From the NCBI RefSeq assembly GCF_963678635.1, contig NC_087065.1, positions 48,486,381 through 48,550,380 on the forward strand: a stretch of 64,000 bases of DNA, given 5' to 3'. The notes under the pieces were generated by a model. It was not told the DNA's origin and searched no databases. It saw only the letters and a list, made by a program, of their open reading frames with translations. The position numbers were made by a program, and so were the translations under genes. This document shows positions 45,457 to 58,125 of this stretch, piece after piece. This DNA comes from Symsagittifera roscoffensis. Its lineage: Eukaryota; Xenacoelomorpha; Acoela; Convolutidae. The stretch's first letter is position 1. Every line of letters starts with the position of its first letter.

Positions 45457-46354
45457 TGTAACAGTCGCCTACTTAAGTCACATATGAGGTTAAAGAAAAA
45501 TAGGCCCTATAACCATTGGCTCAAGAGTCAGGGACACTATCTCTTGTGTTTTTCTACCTTGAACGGTCGGAGCCATTTCGGTTCACTTGCGACAAGAGAC
45601 TAAAACCCTCGTTAAAGCTTAAAGGCCACTACCAAAATACGCCCCACTCTAGAAAATTAGAACGTCCACATACTTAGGACTCAAAACACCCAAATTACGC
45701 GAACGCGGTTAAAAACAGGGTCGGAACATTCCGTTTTGGTTGCTTTTTATTAGACAGTGGAACTTTGATCCTTTTCAGATGGATCAACCTAAAACTCTCC
45801 TTACCTCAACATAACAGTTACAAAGCAAACTCAAGAAAACTAAATTGGGTACTCTCAGCACACTCGAGAATTGGAGAAACTAAATTAATCAGCAACTCTA
45901 GCATCAAAGGGAATTAAGTTTTAACTCAAGAAGTCTGTAATCAATGAATCCCAGCAAAGGAAATGAGTCTTAACTTGGGAATTGAGTTTTTGGAGCTGGA
46001 CCATTGGGAGACCCCGGCTGTCCACCTTTCCACCGAGGGTTGACTCTAGTCCACTTCTAATGAATATCTTCTTCTTTCGCAATCATTCTGTCTCCTATTT
46101 CAGGATAAGACAGCTCTACTCTCGTGTGATTTTATATCTGGAAAATTGCGACTAGCAATTTCCCTCTGCTCTTTCGACCACTATCCCGCAATTGTAGTTC
46201 GATTGTTCTGATATTATATTTCTGAGATTTTCAGTTGTCGCGAGAAAGTTGAGCATGACATGCTCAAGTCGAATTTTTCAAAAATTCTATTTCATCCCAA
46301 AATCACGTTGTTCGTATTGCTCAAGGTCAAACTTCCAAATATGACCGACTGGCA
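45457..46354 (-). repeat. 5' LTR of element C
   Basis: 898 bp; on the minus strand it runs from TGCCAGTCGG to CTGTTACA (TG...CA). It abuts the non-LTR RT fragment at 46355, where CAAG resembles the CAAAG that precedes the C-family LTR remnants at 1875 and 5846, suggesting a short target duplication. Confidence 0.75.
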
Positions 46355-47166
46355 CAAGTCGCCGAGAAACGGATGTCATCTACTTGGATTTGAAGAAAGC
46401 GTTCGACTCGGTTCCGCACAACAGAATGATAGAAATCCTGAAACAATATGGAATAAAAGGAAAAACACTGGGCTGGATCAACGAGTTTTTATTAAGAAGA
46501 CGACAAAGAGTTGTGATAAACGACAGTAGATCTGAACGGAAAGATGTTCTGAGTGGGATTCCCCAAGTATTTGTACTGGGACCTGTTTTGTTTATAATAT
46601 TTGTAAATTAAACGCCAAACACAGTCAAATCAAAATTTTATTTATTTGCAGACGATGCAAAACTATTTAGAGAAGGTACCAGTAACAAAGACGTTGAACT
46701 GCTGCAAGAAGATCTAAGAAAACTGGAAGAATGGTCAAAAAATAGTCTTTTGCGTTTCATAAAACGTGAATGTGTACATTTGATAATTTCAAATGGAGGA
46801 TCAAATCGTGAAACAAAATCAGATGAATTTTACGATAAACAGCTTGAAACGGTAGGAGAAGAAAAAGAGCTTGGAGTGATTATCGATAGTAAATATTCTT
46901 TGACTCTTATATCTTTGCAAAAGTTAAAAAGGCAAATTCTATCATTGCAGTTTTTAAGAAAACATTCATTAGAATGACTATACCTGTATTTTCAAATGTT
47001 CATAGATGCCTCACAAGACCTCAATTGGAGTTCTGTACAAAAGCCTGGTACCCGCGATTAAAGAAGAACACAAGATTAATCGAAATTGTGCAACGACGAG
47101 CGACACAAATGGTACAAGGGCTGCAGGCACTAAGCTACAATGAAAGTTTTAAGAAACTAGAACTAC
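46355..47166 (+). pseudogene. CR1-like non-LTR RT, central part, split by elements B and C
   Basis: Reads DVIYLDLKKAFDSVPHNRMI, then LSGIPQVFVLGPVLFIIFVN, YLFADDAKLFREG (FADD box), KELGVIIDSKYSL and RATQMVQGLQALSYNESFKK. This is the palm-to-thumb part of a CR1-type RT with stops at 46609 and 46974 and small shifts. It is cut at 46354 by the LTR of C and at 47166 by the LTR of B; the C-terminus resumes at 62147. Confidence 0.88.
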
Positions 47167-48082
47167 TGTGACATTCGACCAGAATGTGCCAAAATTCAAT
47201 CTCTGCAGATTTCGAATTTTTAGCAGTGAACCTTCCGAGTTAATGATTTTGAAGGATTAACGACGTTATTCGGATGATTAGCAGAACGATGAAGGTCAGG
47301 ATATTCCCTTATTTTAAATTTTTAAATTTTCGAAGTGATGACGTAACATTTCTGAGAAACGTCAGAAACGGCCATTTTGGCAGAAAAACTAAAAAGAAAC
47401 AGAACAATATTAGTAGCGATTGCGAGAAGAACGGAAATTGTGGTCAAGAAACGACAACAAATCAAGGAGTTGACAGAAAACGTTCCGAGTTGCAACTATT
47501 GTGTCGCTACAATAGTTGCAAGGCCGTTGCGAACAACGGTGAAGGGTGGAAGACAGCCTTCCGGATTACGGAAAAGTCAAGTTTAACGTGCTTGATTCAG
47601 TGGATTCAAGAATCCGGAAGGGTTTCGGGACTGAAACTTTTATCCTTTTATATAAATTTTTAGCTTCCTGACATGTCCTGAGTTGAATTTAATTAACAAC
47701 TAGATTCATTTTGATAAGGATGAGAAGCTAGGAGTTGGGGGAAAGGGTTGATCCATCTTCGATGGAGATGATGATTTTTATCTACTGAACAAAAACAATA
47801 GTAATATAATAAATAGTAGTAACCCTGTTTTTAGGAGTGACCTCGTGGTCTGGGGCTACTGAGACCCAGCCATGAGCTCATTATTTCTGCATGTAATCGA
47901 GTTAATTTGAGTGTTTTGACCGAAGCCGAAAGCAGTAACGTTTTTGTCGACCCGATGTTAGAAAAGACCACCGAAAAGTACTGGCTTGTTAGAGACGGTG
48001 AAAAGCATATAAAGCTCTCTTTAGACGTCTTAGGACTTAGTTTTATTTTCCGTCGATATGTATCTTCCGGGCGAATGTTACA
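47167..48082 (+). repeat. 5' LTR of element B
   Basis: 916 bp, TGTGACATTC to GTTACA. The hairpin is at 47490-47521. An 11-bp deletion relative to the 3' LTR lies near 48025. Confidence 0.9.
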
Positions 48083-48280
48083 TACATGTTTTTATGGCGC
48101 TCCTGGGTGTTATTCTTTTTTAACATCATGACCGGCAGTACCGTTAACGAGCACTCCGCGCCGAGCGGATGCTCACATTAACGCCCTTAATAGGCCTAAA
48201 CCGCCGGGGCGGAAGGGTAGTTCGGAACGCGGAAGCCTTCCGGATTACCGTGAATAGCTTTTTAACCTAGTTAAGACCTC
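48083..48280 (+). other. Leader remnant and putative primer-binding block, element B
   Basis: TGTTTTTATGGCGCTCCTG at 48087-48105, then leader sequence matching 7330-7530. It ends at TTAAGACC, where the deletion joins it to pol. Confidence 0.6.
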
Positions 48281-51251
48281 GGGATCAGAACTGTCAGAAC
48301 TAGCGATACACACACTACTAGTGGAAACTCGGGCAAGGAACCTGGACAGAGAGGTGTACCAGGATCCTGACAGCGATCGCTACCTTATACCAAGCGAAAG
48401 AGTCTTTGACAACGCAGCGGATGACTTGGAGACAATAGCGGTATCGAAACGTTCGACAAGCCTGTTGCCGCAGAAAGAGGTAGTCAGGACTGATCTTCTG
48501 CCGTTCAAACAAGAAACACAGCCGTTGGCGAAGATTTGGTGCGTTAAGATGGAAGAAGACACACACCAGCCCAACGAGCTGAATAGTGAGATGAGGGTCA
48601 TGAAGACGTACTTAAAGGCGAGATACAGACTCTCGGACCTTCTAAGGGCGCAGAGAAATGATCGAATGACAAGCAACCTGAAAAGGTGGATCGAGAATGG
48701 TTCTCCGGATAAAGGGGACCTCGAGGAAGGTAGTTATCGCATCCTGAGACAATACTTCATGCAGAAGGAAGGGAGGTTATATTTGAACAAGGACGGGATT
48801 GTGGCTTGCAAAAGAAGGGAGGAAGACAGAGTCCTATACAAGTATAACGCGATAGTGTTACCGCAGCTCTATCAGACAGAACTATTATTCAGGTCACATG
48901 ATCAGATGGGCCATCAGGGGATCGACAAAGTATATCAGAGGATCCTGAAGCGCTTTGAGTGGCCTGGAATGAAAAAGGCATGCGAGAAGTGGGTAACAGC
49001 ATGTCTGTCATGCCAGCAGGTCAAGGATCCAAGGAAGCTGCGATTTCCTTTACAATCCATCGAGTCGTCTGAATTCAATGAGGTGGTGCAGATAGATCAC
49101 CAGAAGATATGCATGACAGACAGTGGTTATAATCAGGTGTTGGTCATGATAGATCATTTTACGAAGTATGCAGAGGCCGTGCCCTGCATAACTGCCTCGG
49201 CGGAAGAGACATGCGACCACCTGATCAATACGTGGATAGCAAGACATGGTTGTCCGATGAAGTTTCAATCGGATAATGGAACAGCTTTCGTTGGAGAGCT
49301 TACGAAAGAGCTTATGAGACGCTCACAGGTCGCTCAGGCTCACTCCACGACATACCACCCTCAGACGAATGGCTTAGTGGAAAGACAGAATAGGAAGTTA
49401 GTGTCGATGCTGAGAGTATATTGTTCCAGGTACATGACCGATTGGGACAGATACCTTCCACAGGTGATGGGAGCATATAACAGCACGCAACACTCCACCA
49501 CTGGAGTCAGTCCACACATGATGCTAACTGGACACGAAAAGTCCTTACCCTTAAACTTCTTCTACCCAGAGTATGAGGGAAAGAAAACGTCCCCACAGGT
49601 CTACGTGAGGGATGTGATCAGACGTCAACAGGAGTTGAACGATTTGTGTAGACGAAATACTCAGCAGACACAGGCAAGGCAGAGGAAAAGATTCGACAAG
49701 AAAGCAGCTGGTGCAAAAGCTTACTCGGTGGGAGACTACTTATGGGTATTTCAGAACGTTATACCACCGAAAGGGACGAAAAAGCTCCTAAAGAAGTGGA
49801 GGGGACGCTTCATGATTACAGAGGTGCACCAGGAGGGACGCTTTTATAGACTGAGTACTGGCCGAGCCGCCCACTACGAGAACATCAAGCCACACAATCC
49901 ATCGACAGAAGACTGGTGTATACCTGCAGACATGGAAGAAGGGGATTATCTAATGATGAATCCTGCTTGTGAGGTCAATGAAAAGGGCACCAGGGAGAAG
50001 AACGATGGAAACGAAGTCGTAGAGGAAGGTACGGATACACCGCTGGACCTGGATCCAAACGAGCAGATCGAAGCGGACGATGAAACATTACCCTACGCAG
50101 AGGAAGATTGGCAGGATCCCGAACAGATAGAGGTTCCCAAGAACTTAGAACCGGATCTTCCGTTCACGATACAGACTCGTCAGAAGGACGGGACGAGACC
50201 AAGAAAGAAATACAATCCTTACGGTGACGACTTTGTAGTGGATAGGATAGATCTGAAGAAGATAGTGGAGGAAGTAGTGGGTCTAGAGGAAATAACCGTG
50301 TCACAAGACATTGACATAGTCGATGATCACGATGATGAGTGGGTTGACGACTGGTCGAAATCCGAGGTAGAATTCGACGACGAGCAACAGCAGTCATATG
50401 AACAAGACTTGACGAACCTGCGTGTCTTAGAGTGGCTGAATGAAACAACCTCGGATCCTGAGGAGACCAGTGTCACGATTCAAGACGTAGATCGTGAAAG
50501 CATGAAATACATCAAGACCGAACAAGATGATCCTTCCTGGGCTGCCAAGGAAGGACGACTGCTCATTCCAGCTTCTAACCTCGACTTGATACCCGGTATG
50601 CGATCGACGGGGACGTCGATGGATGTTTTTGTCCGGGGAGTGGGGGTAGGACTTACCCACTCTGAAAACCTGATAATAAAAAAATTAAGAGTAGCAAGAG
50701 AAACAGAGGACTTAGAAGCAGAAACAGGCGAACAACCTAAGAAACCTGACATAGGCAGAGTAGTTGAGTCATATTTTAACTTACCAAATGAATATTCAAG
50801 TAACATAATACTAACAGACAGTGATTTTATACTCACAAATAGAACAAGCGCGATAGCAGTCACGGCAGACATGAGTTTTAGGACAGCGTTAGCGGCAGAT
50901 TTTAAGAGAGAATATAAAAACATAGAGTTCCTGTGGAAGCAACGACCAGGAGTAGGGGGCGTAGCAGCCTTACCTCCGGCGGCGTCGCAGATACCGGGAA
51001 AATACTTATGCTTCCTGGTAACGAGGGCGACGGAGAAGCAGCACGTGGACCCAGAGAACCTAGTCTTGTCCTTGACGAGGCTGAGGGACTTCCTTGTGGA
51101 AATGGACGTGAAGGAGCTCTCGCTTCCAGTGTACGATCCAAACAGAGGAAGACTGCATCCTCGGGAATTGTACGCGCTTGTGCACGTGATATTCTCTGAT
51201 ACGAATATACAAGTATATCTACATAAGAAATATTACTTAAGTATAGGCTGA
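48281..51251 (+). CDS. pol: Intact integrase with C-terminal macro-domain-like extension, element B
   Basis: An uninterrupted frame (ATG at 48321, 976 codons) that began as the C-terminal part of Pol. The zinc-binding domain is SHDQMGHQGIDKV with ACLSCQQV (residues ~191-235). The catalytic triad is D259 (VVQIDHQ), D318 (QSDNGTAF) and E354 (GLVERQN), with exactly 35 residues between the last two. A GPY/F-like module (KKWRGRFMITEV, about 490) follows, then an acidic linker of some 300 residues with VFVRGVGVG. Residues ~827-976 form the macro-like domain: TDSDFILTNRTSAIAVTADM, QRPGVGGVAAL, YLCFLVTRATEK, SLPVYDPNRGRLHPREL and SDTNIQVYLH. The normal start is lost with the upstream pol, so expression from 48321 is uncertain. 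It could supply integrase in trans. Confidence 0.88.
50631..50647 (+). promoter_or_regulatory. Central polypurine-tract-like site, element B
   Basis: GTCCGGGGAGTGGGGG, identical to 21265-21280 of A and sharing GTCCGGGGAGTG with the 3' polypurine tract at 61208. Confidence 0.4.
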
Positions 51252-51657
51252 GTGACGTGCGAGAGGGTGTTAGGCCAAAGACTAAGTTGTATGTAATATG
51301 TGTTATGTTATGTTATGTTATGTTATGTTATGTGTTAGGTTATTAAGATCATGGATAAGTAGGGGTTAGTGACCATGAACAACTGAATGACGATCTTAAG
51401 AATAGATCCAAAGTTTGGACTGTCCAATCTTAGGTCGAATTCCAAAATTTTAGAGACCGATTGATTTTAATAAATTTTAGGATAAAATATCTTTTTATCT
51501 GAACTGTTTTTAAGCAAATTTTAACGATATATGTTAAGGTGAAACTGACAAGTGTGATATTTGTGACTTCTTTACTAGATACTGATTGATCATTTAATTA
51601 CTCACTTGAGTCAAAACCTTGCAATCGAATCGAATCAAATCAAACCTGAAGAACAGT
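51252..51657 (+). other. Spacer between pol and ORF3, element B
   Basis: Collinear with 21886-22278, with a longer (TTATG)n tract at about 51298-51340. No clear splice acceptor. Confidence 0.6.
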
Positions 51658-54600
51658 TTGGACAATTTCAACTTAGATGAATTGATGGACCTGGCAGAGG
51701 CATATGTAGGACCGATGATAGATGCGATCTATCGTCGGCTGATCGATCGGGACTTCGCTCTGGAGGACCCAGAGGTAGTCATGTTGCTGACCGCCCTGAT
51801 CAACATCTTGGGGCACGACAACCGTGGGGACCGCCCTACGGAAGTCCTGTTGATGGCAGCATATTGAGAAAGGGGAGTACTAGACAGCCCGAACATGAGA
51901 GTGATGAGGTGGAGAAACGGGGCTCTCTCAGGGAGTGACTTGGCAAATGAGCCTGGACTGGGAAGTTCTAGGACCTACCAACCAGGTGAGATGCCTATGC
52001 CCTCCAAGCCCAATTCTGAGCTGACGAGAATGCATCGGGAGATGAACAGCGAGGCGACCTCGTCTGGTTCACCACTGAGAGCAGCTGTGCCCTCAAAAAG
52101 GGCGAAAGTAGGACAGAAGGTTCAGACGAACCAAACCATGCAAAGAGCGATCGGAACAGATGGCGTTGACAACGGCCGTGGAGAAAGTGATACCTGCAAG
52201 GGATATTCCTCGTGGGCAGTCCCCGATGGAGCTCTTGACGCCTCGAGAAATGAGTCAAACAACGGAGACACGGCTCCCAGCAGAGACAAATCGAGTAACA
52301 ATCCCGGATCCTAGTGACACCTTGGGTGACCCCGTCGTGGAACAGACAGTGAGGAAGTTGATAGAGACAGCACCCTATGGAACTATTGACGACACGGGCA
52401 GAGTACGACTCTCCCAGACTGTGATCAGACAGGGGATAAGTGACGTGACACCACTCATGGGGAGCTCGAGGGCCCCAGAGAGAAGAATACGGAAGATGCC
52501 AGCGAAGAAAGTGTCTCGCATAATAGACGTGCAAAAGAATAATCAATTGAAATATAATTTCACGGGAGTTCCAGAGACAGATCCGAGGGCCTGCTTCAAT
52601 CGAGCGACTTGGAGCCCGGCTGTAAACCTGCAGCAACCACCACTCGGGACATCTCATCTGATACTGGGAGACAATTTGGTCAGAGTGCTGTCGAATTTGA
52701 GGACCTCGTGGGTCACCACGGTGATGGCCTTTGGAGGCGCGACGATAGCCCAGTTATATCGAATGGTGGAACTGATGAATCCAGGGAGGATCCCCAATGT
52801 GATGTTCTTAGTTGGGACGAATGACATCTCCAGAGGTTCAGATGAGCAGGAAGCACTATGGGAGTCAATGATGGTGTGTTTGTTTACTAACCTCTGGCAG
52901 AAATTCAATTGCGCGGTACTGACCGATTGCACTGTGCCAATGAATACGAGAAGCCTGACAGCATCAGGAAGAAGGCACAACGAGGGAGTCGTCAGGTGGA
53001 ATAACATCTTGAGGAACCTCGCAAGTCGAAACGCCGGAAGAATGATCCTCATGGTTATCGAACATGAGTTGAGAGCTATGGATCAGGCCAGACTGACCAC
53101 GGACGGCATCCACTTCGACAGTATCGAAGGACAAGCTTGGTTGAATCGAGTATTCCAAGAGCGGTTGGATGAGCTGGAAGCAGAACTCTTTGACACAGGA
53201 GTGCTGAAGGAAGAAGGAACAGTGAGTGACGCGGTGATTACCACCTTTGTGCCTCCTAGCTTGGAAACACGCTTGGGTACGGTCCCGGCCGTCACGAACT
53301 ACAGGCAACAAAGCTCCAGCGAACCAGGTCAGAGGACAGCCATACAAGATCGATTGGATAAAGCGCCGATGAGGAGGACCATCCATCCTAGGAGAAGAAT
53401 AGGACCTGTCAACCCAATTGAAGAGACAGCCGGCACGTCCAGATCGGACACTAGATCGGACACTAGATCGAGGACGACAAGTACCAGTCAAGAGGAGAGA
53501 CGTCCGAGCAGAGGCTCGTTGATGTGGTCAAGACCCATACCGTCTCCCTGGCATATATACAAAGACGAGCTAATGAACCTGGATCTCCAGAGGGTAGGCT
53601 TCATCGAAGATGCGAGGAGGATGCTGAGTGGAGCGACGCTATCCGTCAGCAGATTGTACTCGATAACCGGCGTAGACTGGTTGATAGCCGCTAGCATAAA
53701 TTTCAGCTCCACGACGGCCTTGAGATTTGCTGACTTAGAGGGACTGCCCTTTAACAACACGATGGGACCAGTGAATGCGAGACCATTGCAAGATGTGAGG
53801 CTGAATCATGATGAGGGGAATCGTGAAGAGAGACCAGGAAGATTCCTGACGACGAGCGCGCCGATTGGACAACACGTGAAGATATTCAGGCAGCTGACGA
53901 CACCCCCTGGTCATGTGAAGGAAAGAGTATACCCAAAACTAGTGAATCAAGATGGTGATGCCCAAAGATATGGCGGATTGAAAGCGATAAAGAAAGATGA
54001 GACCATCTTCGCCGCCTATGACAAAGCAGAAATGAGGAAGGCCAAGATTATGGTAGTAGCGAATTCAGAGTTCGTGCACACCTCCAAGTCTCTGTTTTGG
54101 CCGGACGTCATAATGTTGGCAGCGGTCGACCTGGACCTACAGCAATTGATATCTCTGGCTATAGGGGTGCAAAGGCAGACAGATATGAACCCAATTACGA
54201 TTGTGTTCGCTGGCATCAATGACCATCTACACAGTAGAGGTTTTCTGAGCAGACTCAGAGATCCTACAACGGCAGAGAACGCTGTATGGCCAGCGATAAA
54301 AGATATCCTTGAGTCGATGGGTGAAGTGGTGGATGCGACGAAGGAGGGGTCATTCACTAAAGTGACACTGAGAGTAGTATTCGCGTTGTCTTCGGGATAT
54401 GCACATCTCCCGGATGGACTGAAATTTGTGTATGCGATTGTGGCCTTACTTTCGGAAGGAAAATATGATGTGATCATATCAGCCCCGAATCGCATGATAG
54501 AGATGGAGAACCTGAGGCCACTTAAGGCTGAACTGCCTGCAGTGTGGTTAGATATCTCAAACGCGATGAGAGGACTCAAGGACCATGCGCTACACATGTT

Positions 54601-57600
54601 AGTGTTGGACGAGGTGCTGGGGTTGGAACTGTCCAATTTCAGCCGACAGCTCAAACTGAAACCGGGAATAGACGACGACCATCGAGTGATCGCGGCGATG
54701 TCCAATGACTTATGGTTCCGAGCAATGGAAGTGGCAGGTGAAGACACAAGAAGGAAAAATTCACTAGAGACGAGAGCTCACTTGGAGGCGATGGTTCTAA
54801 GAACCAAGCCGGAAGCCAACCACTGGCTACACCTGAACCCTAGAGTAGCGGCATTGGGTGCAGATGCTTTTGAGCAAGGCCCCGTGATGATCACAAAAAT
54901 ACATGCCTACTTGATGAAGGAGGTGAACCTGGCGGAAAATGCCGGAGAAAAGACCGCTGAATTTGTGAACAGAATGTGTCAGATTACTCTGGAAACCTTC
55001 TGGACCCAGGAAGTGAAGGGACAGGAGGGCTTTGAACGGACAGACAGCATGTTGGAAGGGTTGGGAGCCGGATGGACCGCGTCCTTCTTGGCAATAGTTT
55101 ACCCGAAAGTCTCGCACTACTTGATAAAAGAATTCATCCAAGCAGTAGTGGAAGTATCGATAGTGGAACTAATAGCCTTGTTCGTGACATTTGGAGCAGA
55201 GAATTTTGTGAAGGGACCGGCGATACTGCTCACCGATGGAATCCAGAACCTGCGGCTAGACGGACTTCTGACATTGATTGCAATTACCCACGGAAACTTG
55301 GGAGGACTGATGAAACTGGCACGTTGTCCAGAGCAGATGAGAGAGAGAGTGAGGAACTTGGAAGAAATCCACGTACTCGTGGAACAAGATAAGAGACCTG
55401 AGACACACTCTTATCCAGTATCTCTTACAATAAAATCGCTTTGGAACGGGAGAAGACGAGACGATTGAAAGAGAGGAAGATGTTAGACGACATGTTGGAG
55501 GCATGCCGCTGTTAACCGATCTGAGCTTGGCTATGAGAACCGATCCCTTGGCGCTGATCAGAGGAGTCACGGAGTTCGTGACAGTGATCTATGGTCCAGC
55601 AGTCACGTTTGCGTTCCCTGACGTTAAAGTGGAAGCATATAGGAGGTCGGTGCTGCACCTGAACCTCATATCGGCAGTGGATGGTAGTACACTGAACTGG
55701 TGTGAGCAGCACACATTGCGGGAGCTCATGAGTGAAGATCTGTTATTTGCGAAAATATCGGAGCCAGAGATGACAGTCATCAATTTTGACGATCACTTCC
55801 GCGATCGCATGGGAGAAGTAGAAAGAGGACACATCGAAGTGTTTCCAAAGCTTTGGAATCTGAGACCCTATGATAAAACGAATGGTGAAATAACCAGAGT
55901 ACCTCGTCTCACTGCAGCATATCACAAAGTGAGAGAAGAGACGAAGGACTGGGGGCGATTACAAGAAGCTGCCGGAGGCAATCCCAGAATTCCCTCTGAT
56001 AAGAAGGATGTTGCTCGGAGCAGTCTCCGTGGTACAAACTCCTAGATTGAGAGCATTCGAAACCAATGAAAGGAGAGTAGGGAATTTCGTGGGAACGATG
56101 GATCCATACTTTGTTGGGAGAAATATCGCCGTGTTACAATACACGCGATTTGCATATACGGATCAAGCAACGAGAAGGCGAATAAGCAACGCCGCGACTC
56201 CCAAAGCTGGAAGATTTGATGAGGAATGGAAGGGATTAGGCTTAGCTCCGATGAGGATGAGAGGCAGGACCGAACTGCCTGAAGCCTCATTAATCCTGAC
56301 TAGTGTAAAACAGGAGATGAAAGTGGGAGGAATACTTCAGACGAGAACCTTCCTAGCACCCTTCGGCTGCGAAGAAATCAAAGTGGTCCATGGAGAAGAG
56401 GAAGATAGATCGGCCGGTACATTGGTCATACCGAGATTCCCGGAAGAAGCCGACAATGATGAAAAAGGACCATCGAGCTCGAACAAGGATAAGTCAGAAG
56501 GAGATGACGGACAGGGAGGAAGCCGTCAAACCGAAGAACCCATGCAACAAGATCAAGCTGGTGGGGAAGACGACAGGGCATCGACAGGAGGAACATCCAG
56601 CCTGGATTTCAATATCTTCAGTGATCTTGAGAACAAAGCAGATACGTTGGAAACGACTGAACCAGCGGATGAAGGCATCTCGACACTGGAGCCTCCGTCA
56701 GCCTTTATGGAAATGAAACAGAATTTGCCGGAGAGCAGCTCTCCTGGCAATTCAAGAAATAACGACCAAAGAGTCCTCATGGAATCACCTAGAAGAAGAA
56801 GAATAGAGGCCTCAGCCAGAGTGACTTTCTTGGGAACGCTGCCCGAAGAAGAATGGGAAGTACATCACCGAGACCACGAGAGTAGGACGGGATGCGAATT
56901 GGACAGAGTGGCGTTTATGGAAGAAGTCTGGACCGTGATTCAAAGCTATGGGACCCAGTCCATTCTGAAAACGGGTCTCAACCAACCCTTGATCAGGGAA
57001 GTCCTTGACAAGCTTGATGATTGTGAAGGGAGACTGAGTGAGTTGTTGATCGACTCGGCCACTGATGAAAGTGAAGCGAATTCTCCCATCAAGATGACAC
57101 CGCAGGATGATAAAGGAGAGGTGGTGTATCTGTCAAGAACCAGGAGAGGGACGATGCGATCAAAATTGGTGATTGATAAGATCAATGCGATGAAAATGAA
57201 GTTAGGCAGCAGAGTGATACCGAGGAGAGTGGGAAAGACGATGGTGGATTCAGAGATATCGATGAAAGCTGTTAACTCAGCGAAAAGGAAACGAGTCGAG
57301 GAAGTCATGGATTTGGGGCAAGGTGATTATCAACTGCCTGGCACAGATAAAATGTTAACTGATGTAGCGATGGTGCCACCCATTCTCATGGCGGGGATAA
57401 AGTCAACAGCTTATAAATCTAAAAAGAGTGACCGCACTCTGACTGGAGCAACCTTAGAAATGGAGATACTCAGCCAATGTGGAGAGAGCAAAACGAAAGA
57501 CTTTAAGCCATCTCCCATGAATCACGGAAAGGGAAGTGTCGCAGGACAACTAATACCAGTGAAATATAACCGACTAACAGTGTCGGAGACTGTGTCGAAA

Positions 57601-58068
57601 GATAAACCCACCGGTGGATACATGGAGATGATGGAATACCGAAACTCGGCTAGAGGGTATGTGATGGCCCTGGAAGACGAAAAAGCCATGGAGGGTTATC
57701 TGGAAACGATGTTGCAAGGCACCACCCTCAAGCAGAAGGCGTACGGGACTTTAGCGTCGTCTGACATACAGGCAGAAACGATGGAGCAATTGGTGATTCT
57801 TCCATGGAAAGCAGTGGTATCAAGGTATTTCGAAGAAGAAATGAGGACTACGCCAAAAATACTTGCTCTCGTGGCAGTACCTTACGTAAGAACAGAGTTA
57901 CAACTCAGGTTCGCCTGGTGCATGATGGGACTGACTCGCGAAGAATATGATTCAGAAGAAAGGGAGAGGTCAAAAGAGGAGAAGGTTTTCCTTATGACGA
58001 ACCTGAGGGATCTGATAGTCCAAGAGGGAGCAGCAGTAGCGTGTGCGAAGCGGAGAGACGCTCTCTGA
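51658..58068 (+). pseudogene. ORF3 with SGNH domains, element B
   Basis: The start equivalent to ATG of A is TTG here (51658-51660). TGA at 51865 and a deletion of roughly 0.8 kb at about 52140 remove most of the coiled coil and shift frame. A long frame from 52160 to 55468 follows, with LILGDNLVRVL (the Ser of A is Asn, residue 172), GGATI, VGTNDISRG and TTDGIHFDS (Asp and His present), then the second SGNH-like domain (IVFAGINDHLHSRG). Two shifts near 55365 and 55950 lead to the frame 56008-58068, which ends at the TGA also found in A. Lengths and blocks otherwise match A closely, with mostly synonymous change where compared. Confidence 0.75.
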
Positions 58069-58092
58069 TTCATTCGTTTCCTGATAGAGCAG

Positions 58093-58099
58093 ATTTCAG
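58093..58099 (+). promoter_or_regulatory. Possible splice/trans-splice acceptor before ORF4, element B
   Basis: ATTTCAG, 26 bases before ATG 58126, in the same position as in A. Confidence 0.35.
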
Positions 58100-58125
58100 T
58101 ACCTGCATTGAACTCTTGTGTTAAG

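Larger units (their letters stand above)
32910..46354 (-). mobile_element. Element C: sister-family Ty3/gypsy-type LTR retrotransposon, defective
   Basis: Reads on the minus strand: 5' LTR 46354-45457, leader, gag, protease, RT, RNase H, linker, integrase, Pol C-terminus, ORF3 remnant, polypurine tract and a truncated 3' LTR (33330-32910). Proteins are clearly homologous to A and B but more diverged, and the LTRs are unrelated to theirs apart from the ends. It has many stops and frameshifts, a 422-bp tandem duplication in integrase and a large internal deletion of ORF3. Confidence 0.85.

Noticed and set aside
45424-48115. Inverted repeats CACTCAGGAGCGCCATAAAA (45431) and its complement (48090-48110) as ends of a DNA transposon
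   Set aside because: They are the post-LTR blocks of element C (minus) and element B (plus), which happen to face each other.
52964-54747. Long minus-strand open frames over ORF3 and pol (for example 54016-54747)
   Set aside because: They are antisense shadows of the conserved plus-strand frames and carry no motif.
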